From positions 442,797 through 506,796 of the forward strand of contig NW_019773814.1 of assembly GCF_001039355.2 (NCBI RefSeq): a stretch of DNA of 64,000 bases, in the 5' to 3' direction. The notes below the pieces were generated by a model. That model worked only from the letters and a program-made list of their open reading frames with translations. It did no database searches and was not told the DNA's origin. Of this stretch, positions 34,255 to 46,621 are shown one piece after another. The position numbers were made by a program, and so were the translations under genes. Position 1 is the first letter of the stretch. Each line of letters starts with the position of its first letter. The stretch comes from Lingula anatina. Taxonomy: Eukaryota; Brachiopoda; Lingulata; Lingulida; Lingulidae.

Positions 34255-34597
34255 TGGTTGTATACTTTACACAGTTTTGTAATAAGAAACGGATTTTGAT
34301 GGACTTTTCAGGAAAGGGCAAGAATGGGCCTCCTTGAATTTTCATTCTGATCAGGATCACCATCTGCATTGATAGATTTTAAAAAATGATTCTTTGCCAT
34401 TGCCGGAAATGGTCAATGGCCATGAGCCCAAAAATCACAAAAGGTGTTTTGAGGTCGTTGTGCAAAGGGTTTGCTCACAACTGCACTTGTACCACAATTT
34501 GGATATGATGCAACCTTACTGAGTTTGTAGATCGTAGCATTGGGGAGGCTGTAATGGAGATAATTAACTGATTAACGAAATACAATGCCCAGAGTAA

Positions 34598-34603
34598 TTT
34601 ATT
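34598..34603 (-). terminator. AATAAA polyadenylation signal, EGF gene 3
   Basis: Minus-strand AATAAA about 120 bases beyond the last exon, at the conserved position. Confidence 0.55.
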
Positions 34604-34721
34604 TTCAGTTGGTATACTTAATTCAAATATAATTTGCAGTGTCCAAATAAAAATGTATTATATATTTGGAAATAACGGTGTATCCCCTTTTGCATTTTTT
34701 TAAATTTCCTTTTCTGGGTGT

Positions 34722-37390
34722 TTATTTCGTCGATTCTGAAAGAAAAGAAATATATTTTATGAACACCTTGACCCCTTCATATTAGAACACTTTTTGGTGA
34801 ATTCATTCATGTACAAACAATTTTTTTTTCAGTGTTAATATTTTAATAAAATGATTTTAATAGAAATGATAAAATGAAATTGATCATAATTATGTTAGAA
34901 ATAATGACCTTTTAGAACTCCTTTGAACTTTCGACGTCTTAAATACTTTCACATTTTGTTGAATAACGCATAATAATAAGCATACATGAACAGACTTATA
35001 TAAACAATGCATATGTTATGTACATATCTTAATGTAATGTACATTGTCCTTAACCCATTTTTTTTATTAGATTCCATTGATATAGGCATTATCTGACATC
35101 AAATTGCTCAATTTATTATTTATATTTGTATTATTTATTTTTTCAACCACCGATTTATATGACCCTTGGTACGGTCTTTAGCGTTGATTTCCGGTTGCTG
35201 CCTAGCTATCAATGAATGAAGTAAGGATCAAGATTCGCGTCAAAAACAAAATGATCATTACCAAACATGTAATTGATTATTTTTCTTTACAGAATAATAC
35301 TGTTGGTCAGTTTCAGTAAGTAGCCAAACGTTTGGCCTGCCTTGCAATAGGGAGTTAAGACGAAAAAATTGATATTAAAAAAAAAAAAAAAAAAAAAAAC
35401 GTTCAAGAATGTTCAATAATCCAGTTGTTCTATAAGACTTACACTTGCAGTGCAATCCGTCCCAACGGTAACCATCGTTGCAAATACAATAGTGGTAAAA
35501 TCCTGTATCGCAGTTCTCATTGTTCTCAGGCAATGGCTTATAAAGAAATGTGTCATAGCATGTGGCGTTTTCCCCACATTTTGCTGAAAAATAAAACGCA
35601 TGCTGTCACTGGCTCGCAACAGAATACTTGAAAATTTTGAACCAACTTATAACAGGCGATATCATATGACTTTTTCACCTAAACACTGGAATAATTTATT
35701 TGTGTTATAGTGTATAAACAGATATCTAGAGCCATGGGATCTGTTTTTATGAGTTCCACCTAATCACTTGGATTTGCTAGTTATATTATAGATAATCAGC
35801 AGGGATCTAGACCCATATGACTTGATATCAGTGTATAGAAGTTACTCTTACATATCCATTGGTATCAATATTTGTATTGGTCAATTTGCTTTGTATTTTG
35901 TATTTGTATTTGTATTTTTGCTGTATGTTTTACAACTTACAGCTGTCAGCTGTTATTAGTCAATACTGAGATACAGAATGTATGCATATTAGAAGGGTAC
36001 GGCTTACCTCTTTTACACCATGTTCCGAAATAACCCTCGAGACAAATGCACGACGATTGCGAATCCGTTGTATTAACTACACACGTTGCACCATTCCAGC
36101 ATCTATTAAACCAGCACTTACCTGAAATGAGATATTGCAAGACTTATCAAATGGTACGCATGCTCTTTCAGTTGAAATGATTCAATTCTCATAATTTGAG
36201 CATTAATTAAGACAGGATAAGGTAAATCCCACTGAAATATGTGAAATTCATTCTGTACATAATTTGCACCACACACTTAATTGCGTACTTATGCTCAGCT
36301 TTTTTTCTCTTCAGAATTAAAAGCACTGAAACTGGACGCTGTCAATTCTGCGTTAATAATGGACCACCGCGCGCAATCGACGAATCAAACAATGATGACA
36401 TACTGTTCAATTCACAAAAAATCTAAAAATAATAAATTAATAAATAAATAAATAAAGCAAAAACTCTTGGGAAGACAACAATGTTAATGGATAAATTGTA
36501 TTAAATGAAGCATATGCGCTGATATCAATTGTTGCAATAGTAAAATGCTTCCTAACATTTTGTCGAACTATTTCCTGTTATTCACAAAGGGTGATTGTAA
36601 GTGTTACAAGGGCAGTGCTTACTCAAGTCGCATCTTTCTCCGAAAAAATCACTGGGACAAATGCACTGGAAGCCAGACGGATCATCAACTTTTTCTTCGC
36701 ACGTCCCATCATTATAGCAACTGCCAGGCTTGCATTTGTCTGAAGATAGATGTTGCAAGGCAATTTAAATGTTAAGTATGCTCTATCATTCTTCACATAC
36801 ATGGTTGAAACTTTTGTAATCCAAACAATTTAACAGGTAGATCATGCAAATCTAACGTTTTTCACACTGCTAAGGCTTTTACGCCAAGTCTGAATGTTTT
36901 AAAAGTCCATCTACAGAGGGGTCTCCGTTGTGGTCCAGGAAGTCATGAGTTTGATCCCCATGGCCTGGTCATACTAAAAACCATTGTAATAGTACCTGCT
37001 GCCTCCTCGTTTATTACTCAGCATATTGAGGTTGAAGTAAGGAAAAGACCTGGCCATATGGTAGTATTGGTTATTGTAAATCCTTACTACGAGAGGCACA
37101 TATACCGCAGCTTGGATTGCTTTCTCCGCGGGGAGATGGTAATGACTTTAGAATTAAAAAGATCTATAAAAACCAGGCATATAATTATTGCAATCAAGCA
37201 ATGTTGAGACCAAAATGCTGAGACGAAAATTGATACCGTAATTCAGACTTTCAAACATGCTATTGTAAATGAACTTTGATGTCGAATTGATCTTTATACA
37301 CTTACAAGTTTGACTCAGTTGATTTTGAATGAGAAAGACGCACGCCATCATGGCGAGAGCAAGGCTCGGGCGGAACAACAATCCCATCAT
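34722..37390 (-). CDS. EGF gene 3: secreted protein with three EGF-like domains
   Basis: Exons are 37390-37306, 36739-36623, 36121-36008, 35583-35443 and 34735-34722, with the same lengths and phases as gene 2. EGF 1: CKPGSC, CYNDGTC, CIC, FFGERC. EGF 2: CWFNRC, CWNGATC, CICLEGYFGTWC. EGF 3: CGENATC, NENC, CICNDGYRWDGLHC. The third EGF exon ends in T where gene 2 ends in A. Splicing to AATCG... therefore makes TAA across the junction, and the protein stops after 152 residues instead of 156. TATAAAAG is 28 bases above the ATG. EGF exon 2 starts with GTAAGT directly after its CAG acceptor. No frame-breaking lesion is seen. Confidence 0.75.
35376..35399. repeat. poly(A) run
   Basis: About 23 consecutive A residues in the last intron of EGF gene 3. 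Length varies between modules. Confidence 0.9.
36875..37140 (+). mobile_element. tRNA-derived SINE-like block, intron 1 of EGF gene 3
   Basis: Orthologous to 24,120-24,385. Box-B-like GTTTGATCCCCATGG is better preserved here than in copy 2. Confidence 0.5.
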
Positions 37391-37417
37391 TGATTGGTTG
37401 ATGTTAGATACAGTACT

Positions 37418-37425
37418 CTTTTATA
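37418..37425 (-). promoter_or_regulatory. TATA box, EGF gene 3
   Basis: Minus-strand TATAAAAG, same spacing to the ATG as in gene 2. Confidence 0.55.
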
Positions 37426-37839
37426 GAACTTCTTTTCTGGAATAAAAAAAGATATTCAGAAAATAGTGGGGAAATTTCAACATCATCATACATGTATGAC
37501 AATGTTTAAACTAAATTGGGCTTACTTTTTCGAAAACAACGCAAATTATGACACAAGTCGCAAACAATGCGATACGGTGATGTACTATCTTTCTCGAAGG
37601 CATTGCAATTTGCGACCGAACGCTCATGGCAAAGTCGTCGCAGTTGCCTGTGCGTGCGCGTGATTCATCGTTTTTTTACATTGTCCCCGATGTAATTTAA
37701 CATGGTAGCAAGTTTGGGTGCTGGTTAGCATAACATATTACTCAGAATTGTGGCTAATAAAAGATGAAGTCATTCGGTAAACGTGACTGAAAAGATGAAA
37801 CTGAAACTCTGCCATATGTTCACGAAGGGAACAATTAGG

Positions 37840-39342
37840 GTGAACAATGACATTTGGCACAGTTTAGAAGTATGATTCAGCTAATCAAAAATTTAATTTC
37901 AAGAGGGGAACATTGGTGTATTTGTTTCAGAAATCGAAGGGAGGGGGTACAGGCGGTAAATGAGACAACGAACACCTGATTGAACATTCTGAAACTACCG
38001 GAAAAAGCGAAAACTACGGTCTATCTGAAAGGGCTTTTAAACATGGCTTCATGTTTCAGAAATAAGGCTTCAAAATCTAGTAATTGCAAGGTTTTCGACT
38101 GTCCCGTGTTTAAGAAAATGGCCAAAGTTCTGCCTGTGACCATATCAACAAGCTTTGTTGACTGTAAATAAAGCTGGTTTGGTGCTTTTGGACCAAGGTC
38201 TGCTAAATGGACATAAAGTAAGGACATCTTTCCCTTCACCTTGTCACATTCATATGTTTCATACAGACATATGTTCTTTTAAGATGGTTAGAATACAACG
38301 CCACTGTCACAGTGTACCTTGTGGTAATCATGGCACATATGATAACCAATCAATTCGTGATTGTGCTCATCTTTTAAGGTATTAAAATACCCGAATATTT
38401 TTTAAAACCAACTTTGCAAGTCATTTGCAGGTTGTGTAAATTTCTACTGTTTTACGTTAAGCAGAAACGTATATACAGACGGTAATCCATTTGTTTCAGA
38501 GAACATACCTACAGGACCGAGGAGCGTCCATTAGCACGCCCGTAGAATGGCAACGACTTTCAAATCAGTTTGATAGTCTATAGCGATAAATGCATGATGA
38601 AATCACTTGAAATAAAGTTTGATCTATATTTGATTATCTACGAAATAGTTTCAATAAATGAAAATGCCATTATTCTTCTCTTTAATTAAAAAGGCGGTTG
38701 TTCGAAGTTTGAACCAAGATTACCATCTCCGATATTAATCACTCTTTGGCCGTATATATGTTCATTGGATTCCTGGCCAAGCATGAACAACATAAATTTG
38801 ACAGGAAGCACTACCCTCCTCCTGAACCACCGAGAGATATTTCACTGTTTAGTTACCAAAAATCGATGTGTGCAGGGGATCACCATAAAGTTGCAAAATT
38901 GCACCGATCAAAATATTTCAAAGTTAACATAAAACTTACCTCGATTTTCCTCGTTGAAGTCAGGTTAGGGAATGACACGTCTCCTCGCCTACTGGTTATT
39001 AACACACTGCCAGCACTGGTACATCAGTGTCTCTCGTGAAAAACGAGACACACGACAAACCATCCATGCTTATTCAATATCGATGCCCCGTTTACTGTCA
39101 CACGCCGTTTGCGGGTCTTTCATCGGCTTCTTTCGTTCAGCATGAAACGTGTGCTTTTATATTTGACCTAGAAAACTTACATATCGGGACTTCCATTAAA
39201 ACACCCGTAGCTTGACAAATATAAGTTTTGAGGTAAAGTGGTAAAGGAAACAAAGGCCAACTTTATGAATGTCAGTATGGATTTCAATGTTAGCCGGCGA
39301 ATTGACCTACATGTAGTTATAACGAAAAGGAAATCTGATGAA
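37840..39342. other. module 3 spacer
   Basis: Homologous to 27,777-29,127. The plus-strand ORF at 38,746-39,039 is interrupted or shifted in other modules and is not supported. Confidence 0.4.
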
Positions 39343-39562
39343 ACTCTCTCTCTCTCTCTCTCTCATGTGTTTGTGGTGTGTGTGCGCTACTTAAACTGTT
39401 GGATGGGGGCAAGTTAGTGACAGACAGCCAAAAACATTCAACCAGAGTTCATGAAGGTCTTTAACAACATTGTGATATTATATTTTTATTGCTCAGTTAA
39501 ATCAAACCTATGATATTATTATTTCCGTGGCAGCGATCTAGCTATCAGTTTTTTCCTTCCCT

Positions 39563-39613
<51 letters not shown>

Positions 39614-39625
39614 TCGTGTGTGTGT
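39343..39625. repeat. (CT)n and (GT)n microsatellites
   Basis: CT tracts at about 39,343-39,363 and 39,568-39,610, the second followed by GT. Confidence 0.9.
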
Positions 39626-39917
39626 GTGTTTGTGTGCGACACAGTGATGGGATAACAGCCAAAACAACCAAAACATTCACCCAAATAAAGCCTCTCGCAC
39701 CAGCGAGCTATTTTATTTGCATCACCCAGTTAATTTCAGTGCTTCCTTGATACAGGACGTCGAATTAAAAAAATAATGGAAACCCGTATTTCGCTTTGGA
39801 TGATATGGAATCACTTCCAGCACATGACTATATCAAAAGCTATGCTTGTAAATCAAGTCGCATTGTTTATTCTGGAAGCAAATTCGGACTTAATCAAAAG
39901 ATATGATTGAGGCCTAG

Positions 39918-40173
39918 GCTTCGTTCACATGGAATGTCTATTTTCTAAAAATCTATTTTCTATTCGCGCTATCTTATGATCACGGTCTGTGCCCTGAATA
40001 TCCCGCGGCGTAATTACTGGCAGCGCGAGCCAGTTACTTATACTAACTTATAGTAACTGGCTCGCGCTGCCAGTAATTACGCCGCGGGATATTCAGGGCA
40101 CAGACCGTGATCATAAGACATACCGCGAATAGAAAATAGAATTTAGAAAATAGACATTGCATGTGAATGAAGC
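39918..40173. mobile_element. 256-bp near-perfect palindromic MITE
   Basis: The whole element is an inverted repeat with ends GCTTCGTTCACATGGAATGT and (complement) GCTTCATTCACATGCAATGT. The arms are about 120 bases and the loop is tiny, near 40,050. The arms are nearly identical through GCCGCGGGATATTCAGGGCA. A 5-bp CCTAG duplication flanks it (39,913-39,917 and 40,174-40,178). Modules 2 and 4 have the empty site. The two arms have hardly diverged, so insertion looks recent. Confidence 0.88.
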
Positions 40174-40221
40174 CCTAGTAAATAAAACTTTAATAATTCT
40201 ATCTGTGGCATCGGCCCAGCT

Positions 40222-40229
<8 letters not shown>

Positions 40230-40265
<36 letters not shown>

Positions 40266-40322
40266 TGTGTGTGTGTGTGCGCGTGTGTGAGCGTATGTGC
40301 GTGTGCGTGTGTGTGTTTGTGT
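40230..40322. repeat. (CT)n(GT)n microsatellite
   Basis: CT run at 40,230-40,262 passing into a long interrupted GT run. Confidence 0.9.
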
Positions 40323-40962
40323 GCTTTACATGCCTAAACAGCTAGGTGAGTGCGAGGAATTGTTGGAATGATAGCCAAAAAATTAAACAAAAATATGCTT
40401 CTCACACTAGTGAGATATTTTATTTGAATCATCGCTTGGTAATTTACCAAACTAATTAACATTTTTGCTCATTTATAGTATTGATATTTTATCATGATAT
40501 ACACATTTTTTTATTTATTCTACCATGAACTCAACATAATAAAATGCAGTTTTAAAAATTATTTAATTTCCATCGTATATCTGTGCTCATGTCTGAAAAG
40601 AGTATGAGATGTCGAATCAGATGGATCCACAGATGATACAAAAAAGAGACACCTCGGGTCGTTCATTGTGAGACTAATGTCCAAACAATTATGCATACAA
40701 AACACTTAATTAGCTGCACTTACTCGATACACAGGGTGATGATGGTTTATTTGCAAGTATGGACACATCGCTTAATCTTATTCTCGGTGATATTTAAAAC
40801 GTGAGTTGTTGTTCTTGCACAACACGTGATTCCATAGTCCACTATTACTTCTAAAATGACATGGTAGCAACAAAATACCGGACAATTATTAATTATTCCT
40901 TTAAGACACAAATATTTTGCTGAGTAAACATCACTCTTATTCAGGCCTACTCAACTACCAGA

Positions 40963-41228
40963 CATCGAATGATCCTTAATTCACCGGTAGATCGGACCAA
41001 AATATCCGTTTTCAAGGTGTGTATCAGTGCGCGCTTCGAAGTATCAGACGCGACACCGCTCTTGCCTGGTACGCGATGTAATAGTGATGATTCTAAGCGG
41101 GGTTGGAAAGTAGTGCATCTCATCTCAAATGTTGTTAAGTGGTATGATACTGTGAAATGCGTACTGACGCACACCTTGAAAACGGGTAGTGTGGTCCGAT
41201 CTACCAGTGAATTCGGGGTCATTCGGTG
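40963..41228. mobile_element. inverted-repeat (MITE-like) element, module 3
   Basis: A 266-bp copy with ~80-base terminal inverted repeats. It lies at the same site as in modules 2 and 4, so it predates their duplication. Confidence 0.7.
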
Positions 41229-41989
41229 CCGTGTCTATTAATTGGGAAGGCCTGTTATTGCCACCCATGCACCATCGACTGGTTGAAAATATGTGGATTT
41301 GAATTGTAATCGAATACTTTTTTTCAAGTTAAAATGAATTATTCAATCACATTATTTACAATAAGATAATGAGAATGCATAATCGGGTTAATTACCATCC
41401 AGTGAAACGAACGCCTGGTGCGCTAGTGATTCCATTAAAATACATTTTAAGACGTAAGTAGCACTTATAATATGGGCAATAATGCTCTTTGCACAGGGGA
41501 TATTGAAGGAATTGCTTGCGAATAACATTCGACGTTTTTTCATAAAATTATTAACGGTAACAGATATGTAGCCTACTTGGTTTTTCTTCCTCTCCTTCAT
41601 TTTTTGATAATCATTTTTATTACTCAAAGTTCTTTAATGCCGTGAAGTTTGAAGTGGAAAACTTTACATCTGGTTTTCATCTATCTCATATTCTCATATT
41701 AGGTCTCTTTATTTTTATCTATTTATTTATTTATTTATTTATTTTTGCACACCAAGTACTCAGGTAATCAAACTTTGACGTAACGGTGTCCTGAATTAAA
41801 CACGAGCATGTATCAAAAATAGCAAGTGTTAAAAGAATACATACATATGATTGCATATCATGTATACCCAATTACGCGTGATGTCGTATTTCTAAACAGC
41901 AAACACCCTGTTATTTACGTTAGAAGCCCTGGATGTACATACATGTATAAGAACATGTAACGCTGTGAATGGCTTAACGTACGCCTCCA

Positions 41990-43325
41990 TTATGTGTGAG
42001 ATAATACACTGTCACCCGAGCTATATATGCCATATAACACCTCTAGCATCAGCGAGAGGTGTTCATGGCATATATCGCGAGAGGGTGACAGTGTATTATT
42101 TGACATACATACCGAGGAAAAATACAGTCATTTTACCTTAAAACACCCCTAAAACCAAATAAAGTGACCCTATATCACGCTCTAGAGATGTGATACGGAA
42201 TAAACTCGTCCACGTGCGCTAGTCATCTCCCGCCAAATGCTTACGTAATGTCTGACCAATTTGGTCAATTTTTGCTAAATACTTGTCGTGGACGTTCAAC
42301 TGGCTTGAAAAGTATTTAATCAACCGTCGACACTGACCATGCACGTCTCATCTGAGCCACACCTAGCTGGGACTGCTGCGGAAAAAAGGTCCCAAGGCAA
42401 AACCTCTACTTTTTAGTGACATTTCTGATAAAAAAGGAGCGTCGGACCGAAATATAGTCAAACTAATTCTTCACAAGTGCAAAGGAGAAAGAAATTTACT
42501 TTTTGGTGATATTTCTGACAACGAGTCAAAATCGACGGATGTTTATTACAAGTTCACGGGAATAATAATTCTAGTTTTTTATTGTTATTTCTGACGACGG
42601 AATACGAGGCGGTTACGGAATATAGTCAAAATCAAACGGATGTTTATTTCAAGGCACAAGAGTAATAATTCTACGTTTTGGTGACATTTTTTTTACTACT
42701 AGGCGGTTTTGGAATATACATGTGCTGGTTACAAGTTCAAAGGGGGAATACATTTGAGTTTTACCGATATATCTGATAAAGAGGAAGAATGAACAGCTTA
42801 AAAACAAAAAGTAAATAACACAACCCTCGTTAAAGAGTGAAAGATTTACAAATAATTTGTATACACGTGTGGCTTAAATGTAAACTCATTCCCGTTTTCA
42901 AACTTAACCCATATGATATGACTTAGTGTGATAAAATGATAAATAATAATTGTTTAACGTGAAAAGTTTATGCTAATTTTTAAGAGTGTGAGATATTTTA
43001 AATTTGTCTACTGGTAGGTATATAACGTAAGCAACGTCACTATTCTCTTGATGCCAAGAAGGTCACATGATCACTCTGCCTTTGGCTTTCAGCATTTAAG
43101 AGACCTCGACTGATTTAACCAAGATGTAGCCGTGAAATTCTAGACTACATCGAGGTTAAATCCGAGTTTCCCGAGAGACGCTACGCAGATATGTCGAGTG
43201 AAGGGAGACATTTTTGGGTAGCGGCTCGAGGTTGCCCTCGATCTTCACTGAAGCTTGACTAAATGGACAGACTTCAGTGATCATCTTATCGCAACGGTCA
43301 TATAACATCCCTTTGTATGTGTTTG
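41990..43325. mobile_element. 1.3-kb insertion unique to module 3
   Basis: Replaces sequence present in modules 2, 4 and 5 between TAACGCTGTGAAT and CAAGTGGTGTATAAAG. It begins with a hairpin (ATAATACACTGTCACC at 42,001-42,016, complement at 42,084-42,099). It then carries roughly 85-100-base degenerate tandem repeats marked by TTTTTGGTGATATTTCTGAC near 42,409, 42,498, 42,571, 42,672 and 42,755. No protein is recognised. It may be a non-autonomous element. Confidence 0.5.
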
Positions 43326-45272
43326 CAAGTGGTGTATAAAGTAAAATTAAGTTAGTAATAACGAAACAGCTTATTGAATGCAAGATAACTTCCCCAAGAG
43401 TAAAGGAGTTGAAAATTGCCCAAACACTAGACAAGGATGGAAATTATCAAAGTCATTTAAAATTAGAAATTACCTTAAAAGGAGATACTGAACGGTGAAA
43501 AGACATGATAGAATGGGGTATTCTTGTGATCACGCATGTCGAGATTAAAGGATAAACAGTTGCAATCCATCCTCGTAGCCATATAACAAAACAATTATAT
43601 ATAAATTGTATATTTAAATTGTAAAATGTGTACATTACATTAAGATATATATTAAAAAAACATAAGTTTGCAAATATCTAGATATGCCACTAATGGTCTT
43701 AAAACCAACTCCTTAAAGAAACGGCCTATCGAAATGTCCTACGCAAAAAAAGGTTTATAAATGAATCATCACCATTGGAATACCTAGATTTGTCTGTGAA
43801 TTCAAGAGTCCAAGAGTTCAACGGAGAAGTAAGTCAAAATATATCCACAGCATGCGATACGTCAGTTGCCATAGACAGTGATCAGAAATAAACTACCAGA
43901 TTTGCAACTTTACTCCTGTCTACAGATTTAAGTAACAGACTTGGCGATGGAAAGTCCCGGCTATGGTACCCGTATCAGCAAAGGATACGAGGCAAGAAAG
44001 TAGGCCGTACAGGTTTGGTACCTCATAACGCGTTGCACAGTGCGACCGATGTTCGGAATGTACACCCACGAGGCCATGGCCTTGATTACACTCCAGTCAA
44101 CATTGTCACCAATAGCAACGATACATATGATAATTCCTGAAATTGGGAGAAACAAGTGTTTATAGTATATACAGAAGGGAAAACGTGCAGAATAAAATCA
44201 ATTAAAGTACATTAATTAATGGCCACCCGGCTTCCCCGAATCTTTTAATGGGTTAATGTTAACCGACAGCATTCGTTTTAGCCAATAGACACTCTGTCTT
44301 TGGAGTAGCGGTAGTACGTACCTTTCTTCTTCAAAAGCGTGGCCAAGGGTCTTAGGTCATCCCCATAAGTATAGTACCCATCAGTCATTATCCAGACTAG
44401 GCGATTGCCAGAGATGTCACCAAGTTGAATATAACAATGTACCAAGGCATGGTACAAGGTATATATTCGTCACCCACCTGTAAATGAAGTGAAACTGTTT
44501 CAATCTTTCCGCCTCGATTTTTAGGAACAATTAATATGGATTTTGTAGCTCACACTTAATTCCCTCCCCAAAATATGAAAAAGGTCATACTTAACGTTCG
44601 AGCTAGATACGATGATCATTTTTTTCTATCTTAAGAACAAAAAATTGCAGAAACCACGACTGCCATCTTGGATTCTGTGCGTTTCTATGGTAACATACAT
44701 CCAAGTAAACATTTCTCATTTCCACACCATGGCAATTTTGTCCAGCAGCCTTTGGTCTTACAAATGATGTATAAGTTAGGTCTGTGTATGAAAGGGGCAC
44801 TAAATCAATTAAATAAACCCCCTTTTCGAGATATGCCGCTCACCCATGAACGCGCATCTGTGTGTGACTGTGCACTTGCGTCCATACGAGTGCGTGCATA
44901 TTATGACCTGTGGCCTTATGTCCCACACGGGACGAAGAGCATTGATGATGATATTATGACCTGCAATGATATTTGCACAATAGTGGGGCCTACCTTCTTT
45001 CGGCACATCATCAATAGCCGCATCATTGGCAGGGTAGTTATCATAGTAACCCAGAGGGAAGATGAGCCTTGCCCTGGTAGAGAAGCGTACCAGAGCGATC
45101 CTGTTTTCCAGGGGCTATGCTATTCGGAGTAGGGGTGTTGTTGATAATTGCAAGGATATTCTGAAGCAAGATTTATTTGAAGGTAAATCAAATGTTTTGG
45201 TTTGTGTTGCACAAATGTGTGAAACAAAATTAAAAAAACACGTATATGCATGCAATGGTTGTTTTTGTACTT

Positions 45273-45316
<44 letters not shown>
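45273..45316. repeat. (CTAT)n microsatellite in VWA intron 1
   Basis: Eleven tetranucleotide units in copy A. Confidence 0.95.
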
Positions 45317-45460
45317 ACATGGTTATTAAAATCAGATTTGTTTTCTTATTTAATGTTAGTAACTGGATTATAGATATAAAGATACAGAATTATGTGCTCT
45401 CAAATTCTCCAGCAAACTACAAGCTCAATTGTTTATTATAGCGGAGCCAGTTTATCCTAC

Positions 45461-45658
45461 CTTGGTCGATGACTTAAAGCATGACCATTCAGAGCTGCTT
45501 ATGCTGTCGCTGCTGTCCAAAGCAAACACCACATTACAGTAAGGAGGAGCACCGCCCATCAGAGCTTGAATGACTTGGTGAGGTATGAGAGCCTCGGAGC
45601 CCAGACCATTGAAGGCGATTCCAACAACAACCAGCAGAACCAGCGCGGCTAACTTCAT
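45461..45658 (-). CDS. VWA exon 1: signal peptide and start of VWA domain
   Basis: A 66-codon exon, the only copy of exon 1 in the window that is complete. The hydrophobic core (LAALVLLVVVGIAF) is followed by about 20 residues and then CNVVFALDSSDSISSSEW. The donor is AAG|GTAGGA, phase 0, which fits the acceptor at exon 2. The ATG at 45,658 was chosen because the hydrophobic core starts two residues later; an upstream in-frame TTG is not needed. Confidence 0.8.
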
Positions 45659-46329
45659 CTTCAGCGACGACAAGAACTTGGTGAACGTGCAGATGATAGA
45701 GGAGAAGCTACCTCGAATTTTTGACAGAGAGACAGACGTACAAACAAATACTTAAAAAGGAAAAAAGCAACCTGCACTTACTCACACAGGTTGCATTCAT
45801 TATATTTCATTTCCGTCTATGGACCAATAGGCTTACCTCACTCTGAATGTTATTTTCACACATTGCTTTTTTAGCGCAAACACGTGCTTCCAAGGCTTAC
45901 TTTAACCTTGATAACGACATTGTAGCGGTGAATACAAGACAATTACTATGGATTTCTTTATAACTTGGGCATGTTGCTAAAGTAAACATTGCTTCTATTG
46001 ACACCTGCTCTATAGATACACGGGAAGTAAAGAAAGGATGCTATTTGAATTGCAGTTGAATTCTTTACTTTTAAAGGTATTACAGACATATTATTTACCA
46101 TAACTTATTCAAATTACTAATCAGACTAATTAGAATTGCGTGATATGATACATACACGAATCCTGGTGCAATGTAAACTGGTTCAATTGAAAGACATTTA
46201 AGACGTTCGTGGAAGAAAAATACGGGTAATGACGGTCTTTACACGAAGGTAATGGAAGGGGCAACTTGTAAACGTTAACACAAAATTTAAGAAGTATAAA
46301 TATTTTGATGCATCTAGAAAGATCCACAT

Positions 46330-46613
46330 AATAGTTGTTAAATAAAGTCCAAGCTTTCGGCCCCTGGGCCTTCTTCGGGGATTATGAACAAAAAGTAGAA
46401 AAACAAACTCCTAGGATACGTGACGTCAGTGATGTGTTGAAGACATGCGATGGCCCAAAAGCGTGCTATACCTAAACAACGTCAAAATTACGTAACAAAG
46501 AAAAAAATCAATACTCATTAAAAAAAAAAAAAAAAACATTATCCCTATTGAGTCCATTATTCAAGGTGTTTAGTGTTCTTATAAATTTCTGTTCGGCGAT
46601 CCGTCTTTGTCTA
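46330..46613 (-). mobile_element. 5'-truncated Penelope-like 3' end, second boundary copy
   Basis: Nearly identical to 33,440-33,735 and again ends exactly at the start of the next module. Confidence 0.55.
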
Positions 46614-46621
46614 GTTTCCAG

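Larger units (their letters stand above)
43961..45658 (-). pseudogene. secreted VWA-domain gene, copy A (four exons, disrupted)
   Basis: Exon 1 (45658-45461) encodes signal peptide MKLAALVLLVVVGIAFNGLG and the first VWA strand with the metal-site motif DSSDS (DxSxS). Exon 2 is 45160-44994, exon 3 is 44477-44322 and exon 4 is 44136-43961 (GIIICIVAIGDNVDWSVIKA, stop TAG). Exon 2 is 167 bases against 169 in copy C: a 2-bp loss turns the expected HWIALVRFSTRARLIF into a shifted frame ending in TGA. Exon 3 has a 1-bp loss and a 7-bp gain, giving an early TGA right after the acceptor. The product would otherwise be a 230-residue secreted VWA protein with all MIDAS residues (DxSxS, Thr in GGLTN, Asp in TDG). 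VWA domains usually bind matrix or cell-surface ligands. Sequencing error is possible, but two lesions suggest a pseudogene. Confidence 0.75.

Noticed and set aside
44668-45132. 154-codon plus-strand ORF over the VWA locus, with a similar frame at 60,988-61,362
   Set aside because: It runs antisense through VWA exon 2 and intron 2, has no domain, and is cut differently in each module.
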